The notes under the pieces are model-generated. The model was given only the letters and a program-made list of their open reading frames with translations. It was not told where the DNA came from and made no database searches. A program made the position numbers and the translations under genes. Source: JABAQJ01 sp046327745 (GTDB lineage Bacteria; Gemmatimonadota; Gemmatimonadetes; Gemmatimonadales; Gemmatimonadaceae). From it: a stretch of 64,000 nt of DNA. The stretch lies in NCBI GenBank assembly GCA_046327745.1, contig JAXLXV010000013.1:62001-126000 (forward strand), read 5' to 3'. Shown in pieces: positions 28,201-36,635 of this stretch (within the stretch, counting starts at the first letter, position 1; each line of letters begins with the position of its first letter).

Positions 28201-28408
28201 GCCGCGCGACCACGGCGATTTCACGAAGGAAACGGTCGCCCTCGATCGCGCCCAGGTGCTCAGGCCGCAGCGCCTTGATGGCCACGGCACGACCATGGCG
28301 CACATCCATCGCACGATACACGAGCGACATGGAGCCAGAACTGAGTTCCCGCTCAATCGCGTACCGCCCGACCAATGCCGCTTGAAGTTCTTCGCGGAAT
28401 GCGGGCAT
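25088..28408 (-). CDS. Pkn-type serine/threonine protein kinase with large extracytoplasmic region
   Basis: 1106 residues as read. The kinase domain (about residues 14-270) shows the ATP loop, VAIKAL lysine, catalytic HRDIKPENIL and GDFGIA. One membrane helix follows near residue 295 (VSAVIGLLAVVAGGVAW), and then about 800 residues, many helical and TPR-like, outside the cytoplasm. It has a GGAGG ribosome site and its own promoter. The last 50 or so codons overlap the frameshifted lipoprotein gene; a TGA in another frame at 25236-25238 is a likelier real end. It probably couples an external signal or load to protein phosphorylation. Confidence 0.88.
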   Translation of the reverse strand: MPAFREELQAALVGRYAIERELSSGSMSLVYRAMDVRHGRAVAIKALRPEHLGAIEGDRFLREIAVVARLQHPHILPLFDSGEAAGGLYYVMPFVDGATLRERLQRDGRLGPVEAVAITREVCGALSYAHGHDVLHRDIKPENILLSAGHALVGDFGIARALHAATTGATTASGIAVGTPAYMSPEQASGEHELTERSDVYSLACVLYEMLTGVAPHAGSSIRSMLAARLTEPPRDLRMVAPELAPALSAAVMRALALDPKDRFPSAAAFSEALGAAQAPATRDRTRRTAMVSAVIGLLAVVAGGVAWSMRSAPEPLDAQLFAVLPFAGGDESNAASMDGVGAARLVTDALSRWRGVRLADDMRVRDAVARRGGESLTLSQALALARSLGAGRLVWGSVGHVTTGTEVRISVFAASGRPSEPLATSRRVFSNAVPLLDSVSAMTDELLTRVVGGGAERVVAGTRDADALAAYLAAQAQLSSFNLDSAVTLFARAGRLDTTFARAQYWFAQSLSWSGKDTRTWEAPAARAVARGPALTDREQRLASALLALARGQYPDACVAYDALIARDSLDFEAWFGKGDCLMHDRLVVRDERSPSRWRFRASAHAAVNAYARAMTLAPSFGGAIGGAAINRLERLLLATPNDLSTGYASGETMEFAAYPGLEADTLSLVPWPAVDVFANKPGTRPRSYVAALDRNRELLRALASNWVAANPQSALAHEHLALALENQAKLDTIGQAESALGAILAARALPHTSGDSVRFMATQLRLLVKLSLSLPAKALADTMTRFADRVTGVPAKMVASAAMLTGRLRLATQLLRSAARDETIWTPGGSASFPISVADPGLELAVYASAGAPGDMVRPLVDRTSHAIDALARDELAPFLRAALLDIPVALGYPATGLTSVHLQRRMESRYLGLQVALERNDQRAVRAVLDSLAAESAADRPGDAGMEYVLIEARARLKLGDRAGAQQVVDAALGRLPNTGRVLTSEVTSVGSLIQLWSLQAVLDPEAAHTPGDARPRDIVTTLWRDADPVVASALSAALGAAQLAPTDCHFNFREGRDDRRRSAWAGIDWRSVVADGLGLSGHCACRWSSNARRWRRSTTRSG

Positions 28409-28436
28409 GCCCCTCCAAGTCGCCGCGCTCGCCTAC

Positions 28437-28465
28437 AGTATATGCGACGCGGTGCGATCCGTTAA
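28437..28465 (-). promoter_or_regulatory. Sigma-70-type promoter for the Ser/Thr kinase gene
   Basis: On the minus strand TTAACG (28465-28460) and TATACT (28442-28437) are 17 bases apart, with the -10 box within GCATATACT. The kinase ATG at 28408 is about 29 bases further on and has a GGAGG site just before it. The -35 is two bases from consensus. Confidence 0.55.
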
Positions 28466-28482
28466 GCGCTCGACCAAGGCCC

Positions 28483-29391
28483 TCACTTCACCTTCGCCTG
28501 TGCCAAGGGCCGCGCGTAGGCATTCGTTGGATTGTGCATCGAATACGTGAGCACCTGTTTCCAGTAGTCCATGGCCCGCGACGCATTTCCGGACTGCTCA
28601 TATGCCTGCGCCAGCAACGCCAGGATGAACGGATCGCGTTGGTTGCCGCGCTCCAACTCCGCAATCGCCGTGCGATAGTCCTTCTGATAGAACGCTACGT
28701 AGCCTGCAAGGTATGACACGAACGGGGCCTGGTCCGGGATGCGTCCGCGGGCAAATGCGGCCTTCGCGGCGTTAACGTGCGTCAGCGCCTCCTGTCCATT
28801 GCCGCGGCGCGCGGCCACACGAGCCAAGGCGTTCTCGTAGCGAAACTCCCACAGATCTTTCGCCGAGTCGGGAAGCGCCGTCTGCTTGAGGGCGTATTGG
28901 TACCCTTGATCATACCAGGCCTGCGCCTCGTCGAGTGCATTGGACTCGATCAACACCCGGGCCACTTCGTTGGTGATCTCGGCGGCAGCATTAAAGTCGC
29001 CAGCCACAACAGCCAGGTCGACCGCTTGCTTGCCATACGGAATGCCTTCGGCTCCTCGCCGATCAAAAAGGTACGAAATCACCATCGCGCGGAGAGCGCC
29101 GCTTTTCTGTTGCGGTGTAGCCAGCGCAATCGCTTGCGTCAGGTGCTTCCTCGCTTCCTCGTATCGACCCATCAGGTCCAACACGGCGCCCGCCCCCGCG
29201 TGTGCGTCGTACATCGTCGGCGCGAGTGCCATGGCTTGCTGATAAACCGCCAGAGCCTCTGACGACTTTCCCTGGTTGTTGAGCTGGCGAGCCTGACGCA
29301 CCAAGCTCGAGGCCGAGTCGGTCTGAGCACTGGCGCTAGGCACCGTCACGCCAATGAGGGTCAGCACAGCAAGTATTCGGAGCGGTCGCAT
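28483..29391 (-). CDS. Secreted TPR-repeat protein
   Basis: 302 residues from the ATG at 29391, which places a clean signal peptide at the N-terminus (ILAVLTLIGVTVPSASAQ); the longer frame upstream does not look like protein. The mature part has about seven TPR-type helical pairs, for example ALAVYQQAMALAPTMYDAHA and RDPFILALLAQAYEQSG. It is probably a periplasmic scaffold. Lying 74 bases upstream of the kinase on the same strand, it may be functionally linked to the kinase's external part. It diverges from the antiporter gene. Confidence 0.8.
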   Translation of the reverse strand: MRPLRILAVLTLIGVTVPSASAQTDSASSLVRQARQLNNQGKSSEALAVYQQAMALAPTMYDAHAGAGAVLDLMGRYEEARKHLTQAIALATPQQKSGALRAMVISYLFDRRGAEGIPYGKQAVDLAVVAGDFNAAAEITNEVARVLIESNALDEAQAWYDQGYQYALKQTALPDSAKDLWEFRYENALARVAARRGNGQEALTHVNAAKAAFARGRIPDQAPFVSYLAGYVAFYQKDYRTAIAELERGNQRDPFILALLAQAYEQSGNASRAMDYWKQVLTYSMHNPTNAYARPLAQAKVK

Positions 29392-29530
29392 ACGCGAGGC
29401 GGTGGAGGTCAACGGGGGAACAGACCAAGGGAAGTTATGGGTTCCCTCGACGGTTCGCAGGACACCTCGTTGCGTAGGGCACTCGCTACATTCCGCCAGA
29501 GTCTCTACCGTCAGCTCCCGCACCGAACCC

Positions 29531-30598
29531 GTGATCATCAACGCCCTTCTCCTGTTTCTGCCCCTGTCGCTGGCGCTCCGATACCTTGTTCAGGTATCGC
29601 CCGTCTGGGTCTTCGTCACAGGCGTGATCGCCATCATTCCGCTGGCGGACTGGATCCGCAAAGCCACGGAACATCTGGCGCACCGGGCCGGTTCGGCGAT
29701 CGGGGGACTTCTCAACGTCACCTTGGGCAATGCGGCCGAGCTGATCATCGCCCTGTTCGTGCTCGCGGACGGCCACATCGACGTTGTGAAGGCTCAGATC
29801 ACCGGATCGCTGATCGGCAACTCGCTGCTTGGCTTGGGGCTCGCCGCCTTCGCCGGCGGATGGGGCCGCGAGTCACAGAAGTTCAAGCAGGCCCGGGCCG
29901 GCTTGTTAGGCAGCCTGCTGGTCCTCTCGGTCATCGCCCTGCTCGTCCCGGCACTCTTCGACTATACGGAACGCGGCGTACTGCACGTCAGTGACCCTTC
30001 TCGCCTGGATGAAGGGCTCAGTCTGGGCGTCTCCGTCGTCCTGATCATCGTGTACTTCGCGAACATCGCGTATACGCTCGTGACGCATCGCGACGTGTTT
30101 GCCTTCGCAGATGAGCCGGCCACACAGGCCGTGTGGCCGCTCCCCGTCACCCTTGGTGTCCTTGCCGGTGCTACGGCACTGATTGCCGTGGAAGCCGAAC
30201 TCGTTTCGGGGGCGCTGGAGGCAACGGCGCAAGGACTCGGCCTCACCGACTTCTTTCTCGGTGTGATTGTGCTGGCGGTGGTCGGAAACGTCGCCGAGTA
30301 CATCTCGGCCGTTTACTTTGCGCGCCGTGACCGCATGGGCCTGGTCATGACGATCACGGTTGGATCGACCATCCAGGTCGCCTTGTTGACGGCCCCGCTC
30401 CTGGTCATCATCTCGTTTCTGCTTGGGCGCCCCATGACGCTGGTCTTCTCCAATCCGTTGGAGCTGGCGGCCATTGCGGCGGTGGCCATGGCCGTGAACG
30501 GCATCGCCCAGGATGGAGAGACCACGTGGTTCGAGGGGCTCTTGCTGCTCGCCGTCTACGTGGTGTTCGGGATCGCCTTCTTCTTCGTGGGGCGGTAG
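29531..30598 (+). CDS. Ca2+/H+ antiporter of the CaCA (CAX) family
   Basis: 355 residues with about ten to eleven membrane helices. The start is taken as GTG at 29531 (VIINALLLFLPLSLALRY); the open frame upstream has no protein character. The two alpha repeats are clear: GNAAELIIALFVLADG (about residue 65) and GNVAEYISAVYFARRDRMGL (about 255). The paired acidic residues bind calcium. It should export Ca2+ in exchange for protons. It is monocistronic and divergent from the TPR protein, with 139 bases between them. Confidence 0.88.
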   Translation: MIINALLLFLPLSLALRYLVQVSPVWVFVTGVIAIIPLADWIRKATEHLAHRAGSAIGGLLNVTLGNAAELIIALFVLADGHIDVVKAQITGSLIGNSLLGLGLAAFAGGWGRESQKFKQARAGLLGSLLVLSVIALLVPALFDYTERGVLHVSDPSRLDEGLSLGVSVVLIIVYFANIAYTLVTHRDVFAFADEPATQAVWPLPVTLGVLAGATALIAVEAELVSGALEATAQGLGLTDFFLGVIVLAVVGNVAEYISAVYFARRDRMGLVMTITVGSTIQVALLTAPLLVIISFLLGRPMTLVFSNPLELAAIAAVAMAVNGIAQDGETTWFEGLLLLAVYVVFGIAFFFVGR

Positions 30599-30613
30599 GC
30601 CGCGCCGACGGAG

Positions 30614-30632
30614 CACCGGCTACATGCCGGTG
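30614..30632 (+). terminator. Weak hairpin after the antiporter gene
   Basis: CACCGGC, a TACAT loop and GCCGGTG form a 7-bp stem 16 bases after the stop. No T-run follows, so it may only be an mRNA-end stabiliser. Confidence 0.35.
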
Positions 30633-30676
30633 AATGGCGCATCGCGCGAACGAGTACGCACCACGTGCAAGTAGGA

Positions 30677-30763
30677 CGGACAGGGCGGGATTCGAACCCG
30701 CGAGTGAGTTTCCCCACCACACGCTTTCCAGGCGTGCGCCTTAAGCCACTCGGCCACCTGTCC
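30677..30763 (-). tRNA. tRNA-Ser (anticodon GGA)
   Basis: The minus strand folds as an 87-base class II tRNA: acceptor GGACAGG/CCTGTCC with discriminator G, T-loop GGTTCGAATCC, a variable arm (GTGGTGGGGAAACTCAC) and anticodon stem CACGC/GCGTG around CTGGAAA. The anticodon GGA reads UCC and UCU serine codons. The CCA end is not encoded. It is 57 bases from a second tRNA-Ser. Confidence 0.95.
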
Positions 30764-30820
30764 CAACTGATGCGCGCCGGTCGCTCCCAGGCGCACCGGC
30801 GCGACGCATTTTCACGGAAA

Positions 30821-30907
30821 CGGACAGGGTGGGATTCGAACCCACGGTACGGTTACCCGTACACCGGTTTTCGAGACCGGCTCCTTCAGCCACTCGGACA
30901 CCTGTCC
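30821..30907 (-). tRNA. tRNA-Ser (anticodon CGA)
   Basis: A second class II serine tRNA with the same acceptor stem GGACAGG/CCTGTCC and G discriminator. The anticodon stem CCGGT/ACCGG encloses CTCGAAA, giving anticodon CGA for UCG. The long variable arm is GTACGGGTAACCGTAC. CCA is not encoded. It lies upstream of the GGA tRNA on the same strand, so the two may be one transcript. Confidence 0.95.
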
Positions 30908-30968
30908 GGAAAAGCCTTGAACTGTATTCAGTTGCGGGAACGGAGTCAACGCGCGACCTCCGGACCAG

Positions 30969-32183
30969 CTATACGATTTGCACGCGTGTCGGGCGGTCTG
31001 GCGTCGCCATGCCGCGGACGCCGAGCGGTCGTGTCGCGGCATTCGGATCAGACCGCGTAACCACGCGATCACGCCCGCTCGCCTTCGCTTGACGCAGGCG
31101 CTCATCTGCCGCGGCAAACAGCGTCTGCAGGGTGTCGCCATCCGACGGCGCGGCCGCGACGCCTCCCGACAGCGTGAAGCGAATCGTATCGCCGTTCGGG
31201 AGTCGAATGGCGCTTGCCGCCACCGCCGCGCGCAGCAGGTCGACCTTCCGGAAGGCGTCGCTCGAACCGGTCTCTGGGAGTACGAGCACGAACTCCTCTC
31301 CGCCCCAGCGAGCCACAATGTCGGAGCCTCGCACGGCGTTACGCAGCACGCCGGCGACCGATCGCAGCGCGGCATCCCCGGCGTCGTGCCCGTGGGCGTC
31401 ATTCACTGCCTTGAAATGATCGAGGTCGACCAAGGCCAGTGAGACCGGCAAGCCGCTGCGTCGCGAGCGCAGCAACTCCTCCTCCAACCGCTCTTCGAAG
31501 TACGCCCGATTGCTGATCCCGGTCAGTGCGTCATGGGTGGATGTAAATCGTAGGCGCACACTCTGCCGAATGATCGCCATCGCCACGACGGTGAAAGCCG
31601 CCAGGAACACCACGCGCCCAAACTGTTGTCCCCAATCGAACTGCCCGTGACCAATCAGGTCCTCGGTCAAGGTCGCGGGCCACCGTGACGCCGCCGCAGC
31701 TACAATGCCGAGGTACTGTACCACGGCCAGCGCACCAGCCGTCATGCAAATGCGTACGTCCCATCGCAGGCAGGTGGCGCCTAACGCGAGAAAGTACGCC
31801 ATGAACGCCGTGCGGCTGTTCACCGCGGTCGAGGGCATGCCTTGAATCAGAAAGGCCAGCTGCGTCCCGCTGACCAGGGTGACGTCGAGGACAGAGGTCA
31901 GGACGCCAAGGTGCGGCACTCGCGTACTGGATCGCACGACACGCAGGATGATCGCGGCCGCCAAGAACGAAATAAGCGTCGCGCCCATGGCGATCAGATT
32001 CTCCGGACCGCGAGGGTTCACGATCAGGCTCATGACCGGCACGAGTACGATCACGACGCTGAGCCAAAAGCGGACTCTCGCGACGAGCAACTCACCAGCC
32101 ACCCCGGCGTCTATCAGCGCACGGTCGGTTGGGGCGCTCAGAAGTTCCTTCCACAGCAGGGTAGCGGGTCGACTTTGCCTCAT
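30969..32183 (-). CDS. Membrane-bound diguanylate cyclase (GGEEF)
   Basis: 404 residues. About five to six membrane helices occupy residues 35-210 (a MASE-like sensor of no recognised class). A GGDEF domain then begins at HDALTGISNRAYFEERL. The active motif is GGEEF, intact, and an RGSD I-site lies five residues before it, so product inhibition by c-di-GMP is expected. The C-terminus has a 40-residue polar tail. Two serine tRNA genes lie just downstream. It has 230 non-coding bases upstream in which I see no RNA gene. Confidence 0.9.
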   Translation of the reverse strand: MRQSRPATLLWKELLSAPTDRALIDAGVAGELLVARVRFWLSVVIVLVPVMSLIVNPRGPENLIAMGATLISFLAAAIILRVVRSSTRVPHLGVLTSVLDVTLVSGTQLAFLIQGMPSTAVNSRTAFMAYFLALGATCLRWDVRICMTAGALAVVQYLGIVAAAASRWPATLTEDLIGHGQFDWGQQFGRVVFLAAFTVVAMAIIRQSVRLRFTSTHDALTGISNRAYFEERLEEELLRSRRSGLPVSLALVDLDHFKAVNDAHGHDAGDAALRSVAGVLRNAVRGSDIVARWGGEEFVLVLPETGSSDAFRKVDLLRAAVAASAIRLPNGDTIRFTLSGGVAAAPSDGDTLQTLFAAADERLRQAKASGRDRVVTRSDPNAATRPLGVRGMATPDRPTRVQIV

Positions 32184-32413
32184 CCCATACAGATTGGCAG
32201 CCCCCGTCGGCGGTCACAGAGCCGTATCGCGGTCCGGCGCCTTGGGATGAGGCGTCAGCGAGCGTTGACCACCACTTCGCTGCTCGATCGGCCGCCTTCG
32301 ACTAGTGACCGGCGTCGCCTGTATGGATTCTCAAACCGCGTTGGCCCGTTACGGGCATGTGAAATCGGTCAGTGGCTCCCGGGACTACGCCGGCTGGGCC
32401 ACAGTGGCGCCAG

Positions 32414-32905
32414 TTACGTACGCAAGCCCTGGAAGAAGGCAGCGAGCAGGTTCTTGCTGTCAACTGCCAGGACACCAGCACACACCTCAGGGCGATGATT
32501 CAGTCGATGGTGTCGCAGCAGGTCTTCCACCGATCCTGCCATCCCCGCCTTGTCGTCCCACGCACCAAAGACGACGCGGCCAACGCGCGCCAGCACGATG
32601 GCACCGGCGCACATGGCACAGGGTTCGAGCGTGACGTACAACTCGCATCCGTCCAAGCGCCAGGTGCCGAGTGTGGACGCTGCCTCCTGGATCGCCACCG
32701 TCTCGGCATGCGCGACCGGGTTTTGATCCCGCACCGTGCGGTTCGCCCCGCGACCTACCACGCGCCCTTGGTGAACGACGACGGCGCCGACGGGAACGTC
32801 CCCCGCCAGCGCCGCGTCTCGTGCCAGCTCCAACGCCTCGCGCATCCACTGTTCATCCGCCCCACGACCGGCGGATGCGGTGTGCGCACCTAACGCGTCA
32901 GGCAT
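32414..32905 (-). CDS. tadA: tRNA-specific adenosine deaminase
   Basis: 163 residues from the ATG at 32905, just inside the clpB 3' end. TadA turns A34 of tRNA-Arg(ACG) into inosine. Zinc and catalytic residues are intact: HAE within NPVAHAETVAI, and PCAMC in TLEPCAMCAGA. The stretch DEQWMREALELARDAA is the usual N-terminal helix. A longer open frame reaches into clpB but is antisense-like and rejected. Probably co-transcribed with clpB by an 8-base overlap. Confidence 0.94.
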   Translation of the reverse strand: MPDALGAHTASAGRGADEQWMREALELARDAALAGDVPVGAVVVHQGRVVGRGANRTVRDQNPVAHAETVAIQEAASTLGTWRLDGCELYVTLEPCAMCAGAIVLARVGRVVFGAWDDKAGMAGSVEDLLRHHRLNHRPEVCAGVLAVDSKNLLAAFFQGLRT

Positions 32906-35513
32906 GCACGGGTTCGGCGGCTGGAACCTCACCTTTCCGGAAGACGAACGCGTCGCCATCCATGTCGGCGAGGATTCGGTCGCCTTCGGTGAACCCTCCC
33001 TCCAGTACGGCCATAGCCAACGGATTCTGTAGCAGCCGCTGGATGGCGCGCTTGAGTGGGCGCGCGCCAAACGACGGATCGTACCCTTCATCGGCAAGGT
33101 ACGCCGTGGCGGCCGGCGTCAGGTCCAAGGTCAGCTTCCGTTCGGCAAGGAGCTTTCGCAGTCGCGTCAGCTGCAACTCCACGATGGCGCCGATGTGCTC
33201 CTTGCTCAATGGATGGAACACGATGATGTCGTCCACCCGATTCAGGAACTCTGGCTTGAACGTCTGGCGCAGCACCGTCTGGACCTGGGTTTCGACCAGA
33301 GCCCAGTCCGTCGCGGCATGTTCGAGAATGAACCCCGACCCTACGTTCGAGGTCATGATGATGACGACGTTGCGGAAATCGACCGTGCGCCCCTGTGAAT
33401 CCGTCAGTCGCCCATCATCCAGGATCTGCAACAGAATGTTGAAGACGTCGGGGTGGGCTTTTTCGATCTCATCGAACAACACCACTTGATATGGCCGACG
33501 GCGCACGGCCTCAGTCAGCTGGCCCCCTTCCTCATACCCGACGTATCCCGGCGGAGCCCCGATCAGCCGGGCCACCGCATGTTTCTCCATGTACTCCGAC
33601 ATATCGATGCGGACCATGGCCTGCTCATCATCGAACAGAAATTCAGCCAGGGCGCGTGCCGTTTCGGTTTTACCGACTCCGGTTGGGCCAAGAAAGATGA
33701 ACGACCCAATGGGGCGATTCGGATCCTGCAGACCCGCCCGCGAACGTCGGACCGCATTCGAGACTGCTTCCACGGCCTCTGCCTGACCGATCACGCGACG
33801 GGCGAGCTCATCTTCCAGCTTCGTGAGGCGCTCGCGCTCGCTCTCCATCATGCGAGTGACGGGGATCCCCGTCCAGCGGGACACGACTTCGGCGATGTCA
33901 TCGGCGGTCACTTCCTCTTTCAGAAAACGCGGTCCAGAGGCCTGGCGTGACGCCAGCTGCGCTTCCACCTCCTTCATCTTTCGTTCGAGCTGGGGGATCG
34001 TTCCATACTGGATCTCAGCCGCCCGCCCAAGGTCACCGGAACGCGTGGCCTGCTCAGCCGCCACCCGTGCGTCCTCGACCTGCTGCTTGATCTGCCCGAC
34101 GGCACCTAACGTCTCCTTCTCCCGCTGCCACTGGGCCTTCATGGCAGACGACCGTTCCTTCTCCTCCGCCAGCTCACGCTCCAACATCTGTCGACGCTCC
34201 ACAGCGGCGGGGTCTTTCTCCTTGGCCAGCGCCTGACGCTCAATCTCGAGTTGGACCACATGGCGCTCGACTTCGTCGATCTCCTGCGGCATTGAGTCGA
34301 TCTCGATGCGCAAACGGGAGGCCGCTTCATCGACCAAGTCGATCGCCTTGTCGGGAAGGAAGCGATCGCCGATGTACCGATTGGACAGCGTCGCCGCCGC
34401 GACGATCGCGCCGTCGGTGATCCGGACGCCGTGGTGCGCTTCGTAGCGCTCCTTCAGTCCGCGCAGGATCGCGATCGAGCTCTCAACGGTCGGTTCGCCG
34501 ACGTACACGGGCTGGAACCGACGCTCCAAGGCGGGGTCCTTCTCCACGTGCTTGCGGTATTCATCCAGCGTGGTGGCGCCGACCACGCGGAGTTCGCCGC
34601 GCGCGAGCATTGGCTTCAGCATGTTTCCGGCGTCCATGGACCCCTCTGCCTTGCCAGCTCCAACGATCGTGTGCAACTCGTCGATGAAGACGATGAACAA
34701 GCCGTCGGCGTCGCTGATCTCCTTGAGCACCGCTTTCAGCCGTTCCTCGAATTCGCCGCGGAACTTGGCACCGGCGATCAAGGCGCCGAGGTCTAGCGCA
34801 ATCAGACGCTTGTTCTTGAGGCTCTCTGGAACGTCACCGTTCACGATCCGTTGGGCGAGCCCTTCGGCGATGGCCGTTTTTCCCACACCGGGTTCCCCGA
34901 TCAGGACGGGATTGTTCTTGGTGCGACGCGACAGCACCTGCATGACGCGCCGAATCTCTTCATCCCGACCAATGACGGGATCCAGCTTTCCCTTGCGCGC
35001 GGCTTCGGTCAGGTCGCGCGTGAAGCGCTGCAGGGCTTGGTACTTCTCCTCGGGCGTCTGATCGGTGACCTTGTGCGACCCACGAACCGATTTGAGCGCC
35101 TCAAGCAGGTCCCCCCGGCTCGCGCCGACCGCACCGAGCAGCGTCTTGGACTCAGCTCCTTTGGTGTCCGCGAGGCCAAGCAGCAGGTGTTCCGTGGAGA
35201 TGAAGTCGTCGCCCAGCGACCGAGCGTCTTCTTCCGCGCGATCGATGACTTGATTGAGCTCACGGGACAGTGTTGGCTGTGCGCCGGTCTGCGTCGGATA
35301 GCGGGCGATGTCGCGCTCAACACCGGCGGCCAGCGAATCGACGTTGACGCCGACCTTCTGCAGCACCGGCGTCACGATCCCTTCCTCCTGCTTCAGCAGC
35401 GCTTGCAGCAGGTGCAGGTCGTAGACCAGCGGATTCCCGTTCTTGCGCGCAATCGCCAGCGCCTCATTGAGCGCTTCGGCGGATTTTACGGTGAGTTTGT
35501 CAGGATTGATCAT
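32898..35513 (-). CDS. clpB: ClpB disaggregase (Hsp104 family)
   Basis: 871 residues, standard ClpB length. An N domain (1-145) precedes NBD1 with Walker A GEPGVGKTA at about 205, then a coiled-coil M domain (about 400-530) and NBD2 with Walker A GPTGVGKTE at about 605. The second Walker B and FNILLQILDDGRLTDSQGRT are present. With DnaK it pulls proteins from aggregates after heat stress. No CIRCE element is seen in the 170 bases upstream. The plus-strand lipoprotein gene diverges from it. Confidence 0.97.
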   Translation of the reverse strand: MINPDKLTVKSAEALNEALAIARKNGNPLVYDLHLLQALLKQEEGIVTPVLQKVGVNVDSLAAGVERDIARYPTQTGAQPTLSRELNQVIDRAEEDARSLGDDFISTEHLLLGLADTKGAESKTLLGAVGASRGDLLEALKSVRGSHKVTDQTPEEKYQALQRFTRDLTEAARKGKLDPVIGRDEEIRRVMQVLSRRTKNNPVLIGEPGVGKTAIAEGLAQRIVNGDVPESLKNKRLIALDLGALIAGAKFRGEFEERLKAVLKEISDADGLFIVFIDELHTIVGAGKAEGSMDAGNMLKPMLARGELRVVGATTLDEYRKHVEKDPALERRFQPVYVGEPTVESSIAILRGLKERYEAHHGVRITDGAIVAAATLSNRYIGDRFLPDKAIDLVDEAASRLRIEIDSMPQEIDEVERHVVQLEIERQALAKEKDPAAVERRQMLERELAEEKERSSAMKAQWQREKETLGAVGQIKQQVEDARVAAEQATRSGDLGRAAEIQYGTIPQLERKMKEVEAQLASRQASGPRFLKEEVTADDIAEVVSRWTGIPVTRMMESERERLTKLEDELARRVIGQAEAVEAVSNAVRRSRAGLQDPNRPIGSFIFLGPTGVGKTETARALAEFLFDDEQAMVRIDMSEYMEKHAVARLIGAPPGYVGYEEGGQLTEAVRRRPYQVVLFDEIEKAHPDVFNILLQILDDGRLTDSQGRTVDFRNVVIIMTSNVGSGFILEHAATDWALVETQVQTVLRQTFKPEFLNRVDDIIVFHPLSKEHIGAIVELQLTRLRKLLAERKLTLDLTPAATAYLADEGYDPSFGARPLKRAIQRLLQNPLAMAVLEGGFTEGDRILADMDGDAFVFRKGEVPAAEPVHA

Positions 35514-35684
35514 TGCGACACGGTCCCGAAAAGGGCGTAGGAGCTAATTGGCAAAAGGACAATGGCAACCGCAATGCCCGGCGATTACGCCGAACTGACT
35601 GGAAGAACCGCAGGGGGAATTGTCACGGCAACGAGTCACTGCCTAACTGGCACCGTCGCGTCTGGCATACTAGACTCAAACCGC

Positions 35685-35999
35685 ATGATGCACACTCCTC
35701 GTCGATACCTCTGGCGTCGGTGGTTGGCCCTCGCGGCGCTGGGAACGCTGGCGGGGTGCAAGGATCACCGAATCGGCGGCGTGATGTCAGACTCCACGTT
35801 CGTCGCCGCGATGGGCGGGCTACGTCACCTTCCTCTGGCCGCGATGTCCGACAGTGCCTCGCGCCAGCGGGCTCGCGATTCCATCATGACGCAGTATCGC
35901 GTGACGCCGGCCCAGCTGGAATCGGCGGCGGCGGCCTTGGCCGCAAATCCCGACCGCGCCGCGGAGATCTGGGAGGCCGTCGAGAAGCGCGTGAAGTAA
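35685..35999 (+). CDS. Small lipoprotein, function unknown
   Basis: 104 residues from the ATG at 35685; the next codon is also ATG. An arginine-rich n-region is followed by ALAALGTLAGC, a good lipobox with the cysteine at about residue 25. The mature part is short and helical, with AQLESAAAALAANPDRAAEIW near the end, resembling small DUF4296-like lipoproteins. A CATACT box with upstream TGG at 35663-35671 may be a weak promoter. It ends in a strong terminator shared with the convergent gene. Confidence 0.75.
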   Translation: MMHTPRRYLWRRWLALAALGTLAGCKDHRIGGVMSDSTFVAAMGGLRHLPLAAMSDSASRQRARDSIMTQYRVTPAQLESAAAALAANPDRAAEIWEAVEKRVK

Positions 36000-36013
36000 G
36001 AGTTCCCGGAAAC

Positions 36014-36043
36014 ACAAACGGCGCCTAACGAGGCGCCGTTTGT
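36014..36043. terminator. Bidirectional terminator with CCTAAC motif at its loop
   Basis: A perfect 12-bp stem ACAAACGGCGCC/GGCGCCGTTTGT encloses the loop TAACGA. It lies between convergent genes that stop at 35999 and 36063. The stem top and loop together spell CCTAACG, the recurrent heptamer of this window. Confidence 0.85.
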
Positions 36044-36062
36044 ATCCTTGGTTATGGAGCGG

Positions 36063-36515
36063 CTACTTCTGCACAATCATCTTCTTCAGGAATGGCTTGC
36101 CATCCACCTCGAGTCGGTAGATGTAAATGCCTGAAGAGACCTCGCGCTCACTCTGCCCCACCTTGCCATTCCACCACGCGGTGTACTCGCCGCAGGTCAG
36201 GTACACATTCTCGAGAAAGGTACCCCCTGATACGTTCGCATCGCCGCCTTGCAACCTGGGCACCGCGACCAGCTGCGCCAGGACGTTGTAGATGCGCAAC
36301 GAGACACGATACTGCTTGCCCGGATCGGCACAGTTCGAACCGCCGCCGATCGTGAACGGAATCGTGGTCTCTGGATTGAACGGATTTGGATAGTTCTGTC
36401 CGAGACTGATCCCCTTCTCACGACCTGGCTGCGAGCCCTGCTGTGCCACCAAACCGCGTGGCAGGAATACGAAGAGAGCGAGCACAACGAGGTGTGCTGC
36501 CCATCTCTGCTTCAT
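36063..36515 (-). CDS. Small secreted protein made of an NPFNP-type C-terminal sorting-like domain
   Basis: 150 residues from the ATG at 36515, supported by GGAG 7 bases upstream. A signal peptide (LVVLALFVFLPRGLVAQ) leads into LGQNYPNPFNPETTIPF, the hallmark of FlgD-like and T9SS-type C-terminal domains, and the protein ends FLKKMIVQK as those domains do. They are normally at the end of large secreted proteins; here the domain is almost the whole protein. It may be an outer-membrane or surface structural piece, or a remnant of a longer gene. Confidence 0.75.
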   Translation of the reverse strand: MKQRWAAHLVVLALFVFLPRGLVAQQGSQPGREKGISLGQNYPNPFNPETTIPFTIGGGSNCADPGKQYRVSLRIYNVLAQLVAVPRLQGGDANVSGGTFLENVYLTCGEYTAWWNGKVGQSEREVSSGIYIYRLEVDGKPFLKKMIVQK

Positions 36516-36635
36516 CTGCGTTCTCCAAACTGACAAAAGAGATTTGAGAGTCTAACTCCTGAATCTGGTGGACTTTGTGGCTTTCAGCGCGAACATAGGA
36601 AACGGTTTTCTGGCTGTCAAGCTCACAATCGCGCC

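Noticed and set aside
32184..32413. Signal recognition particle RNA gene (ffs) upstream of tadA, where it sits in many genomes
   Set aside because: The conserved GGTCAGG and GGAAGG-AGCAGCC core is absent from both strands of this gap.
35514..35684. CIRCE or heat-shock sigma promoter for clpB
   Set aside because: No TTAGCACTC inverted repeat is present and no convincing sigma-32-like pair could be found.
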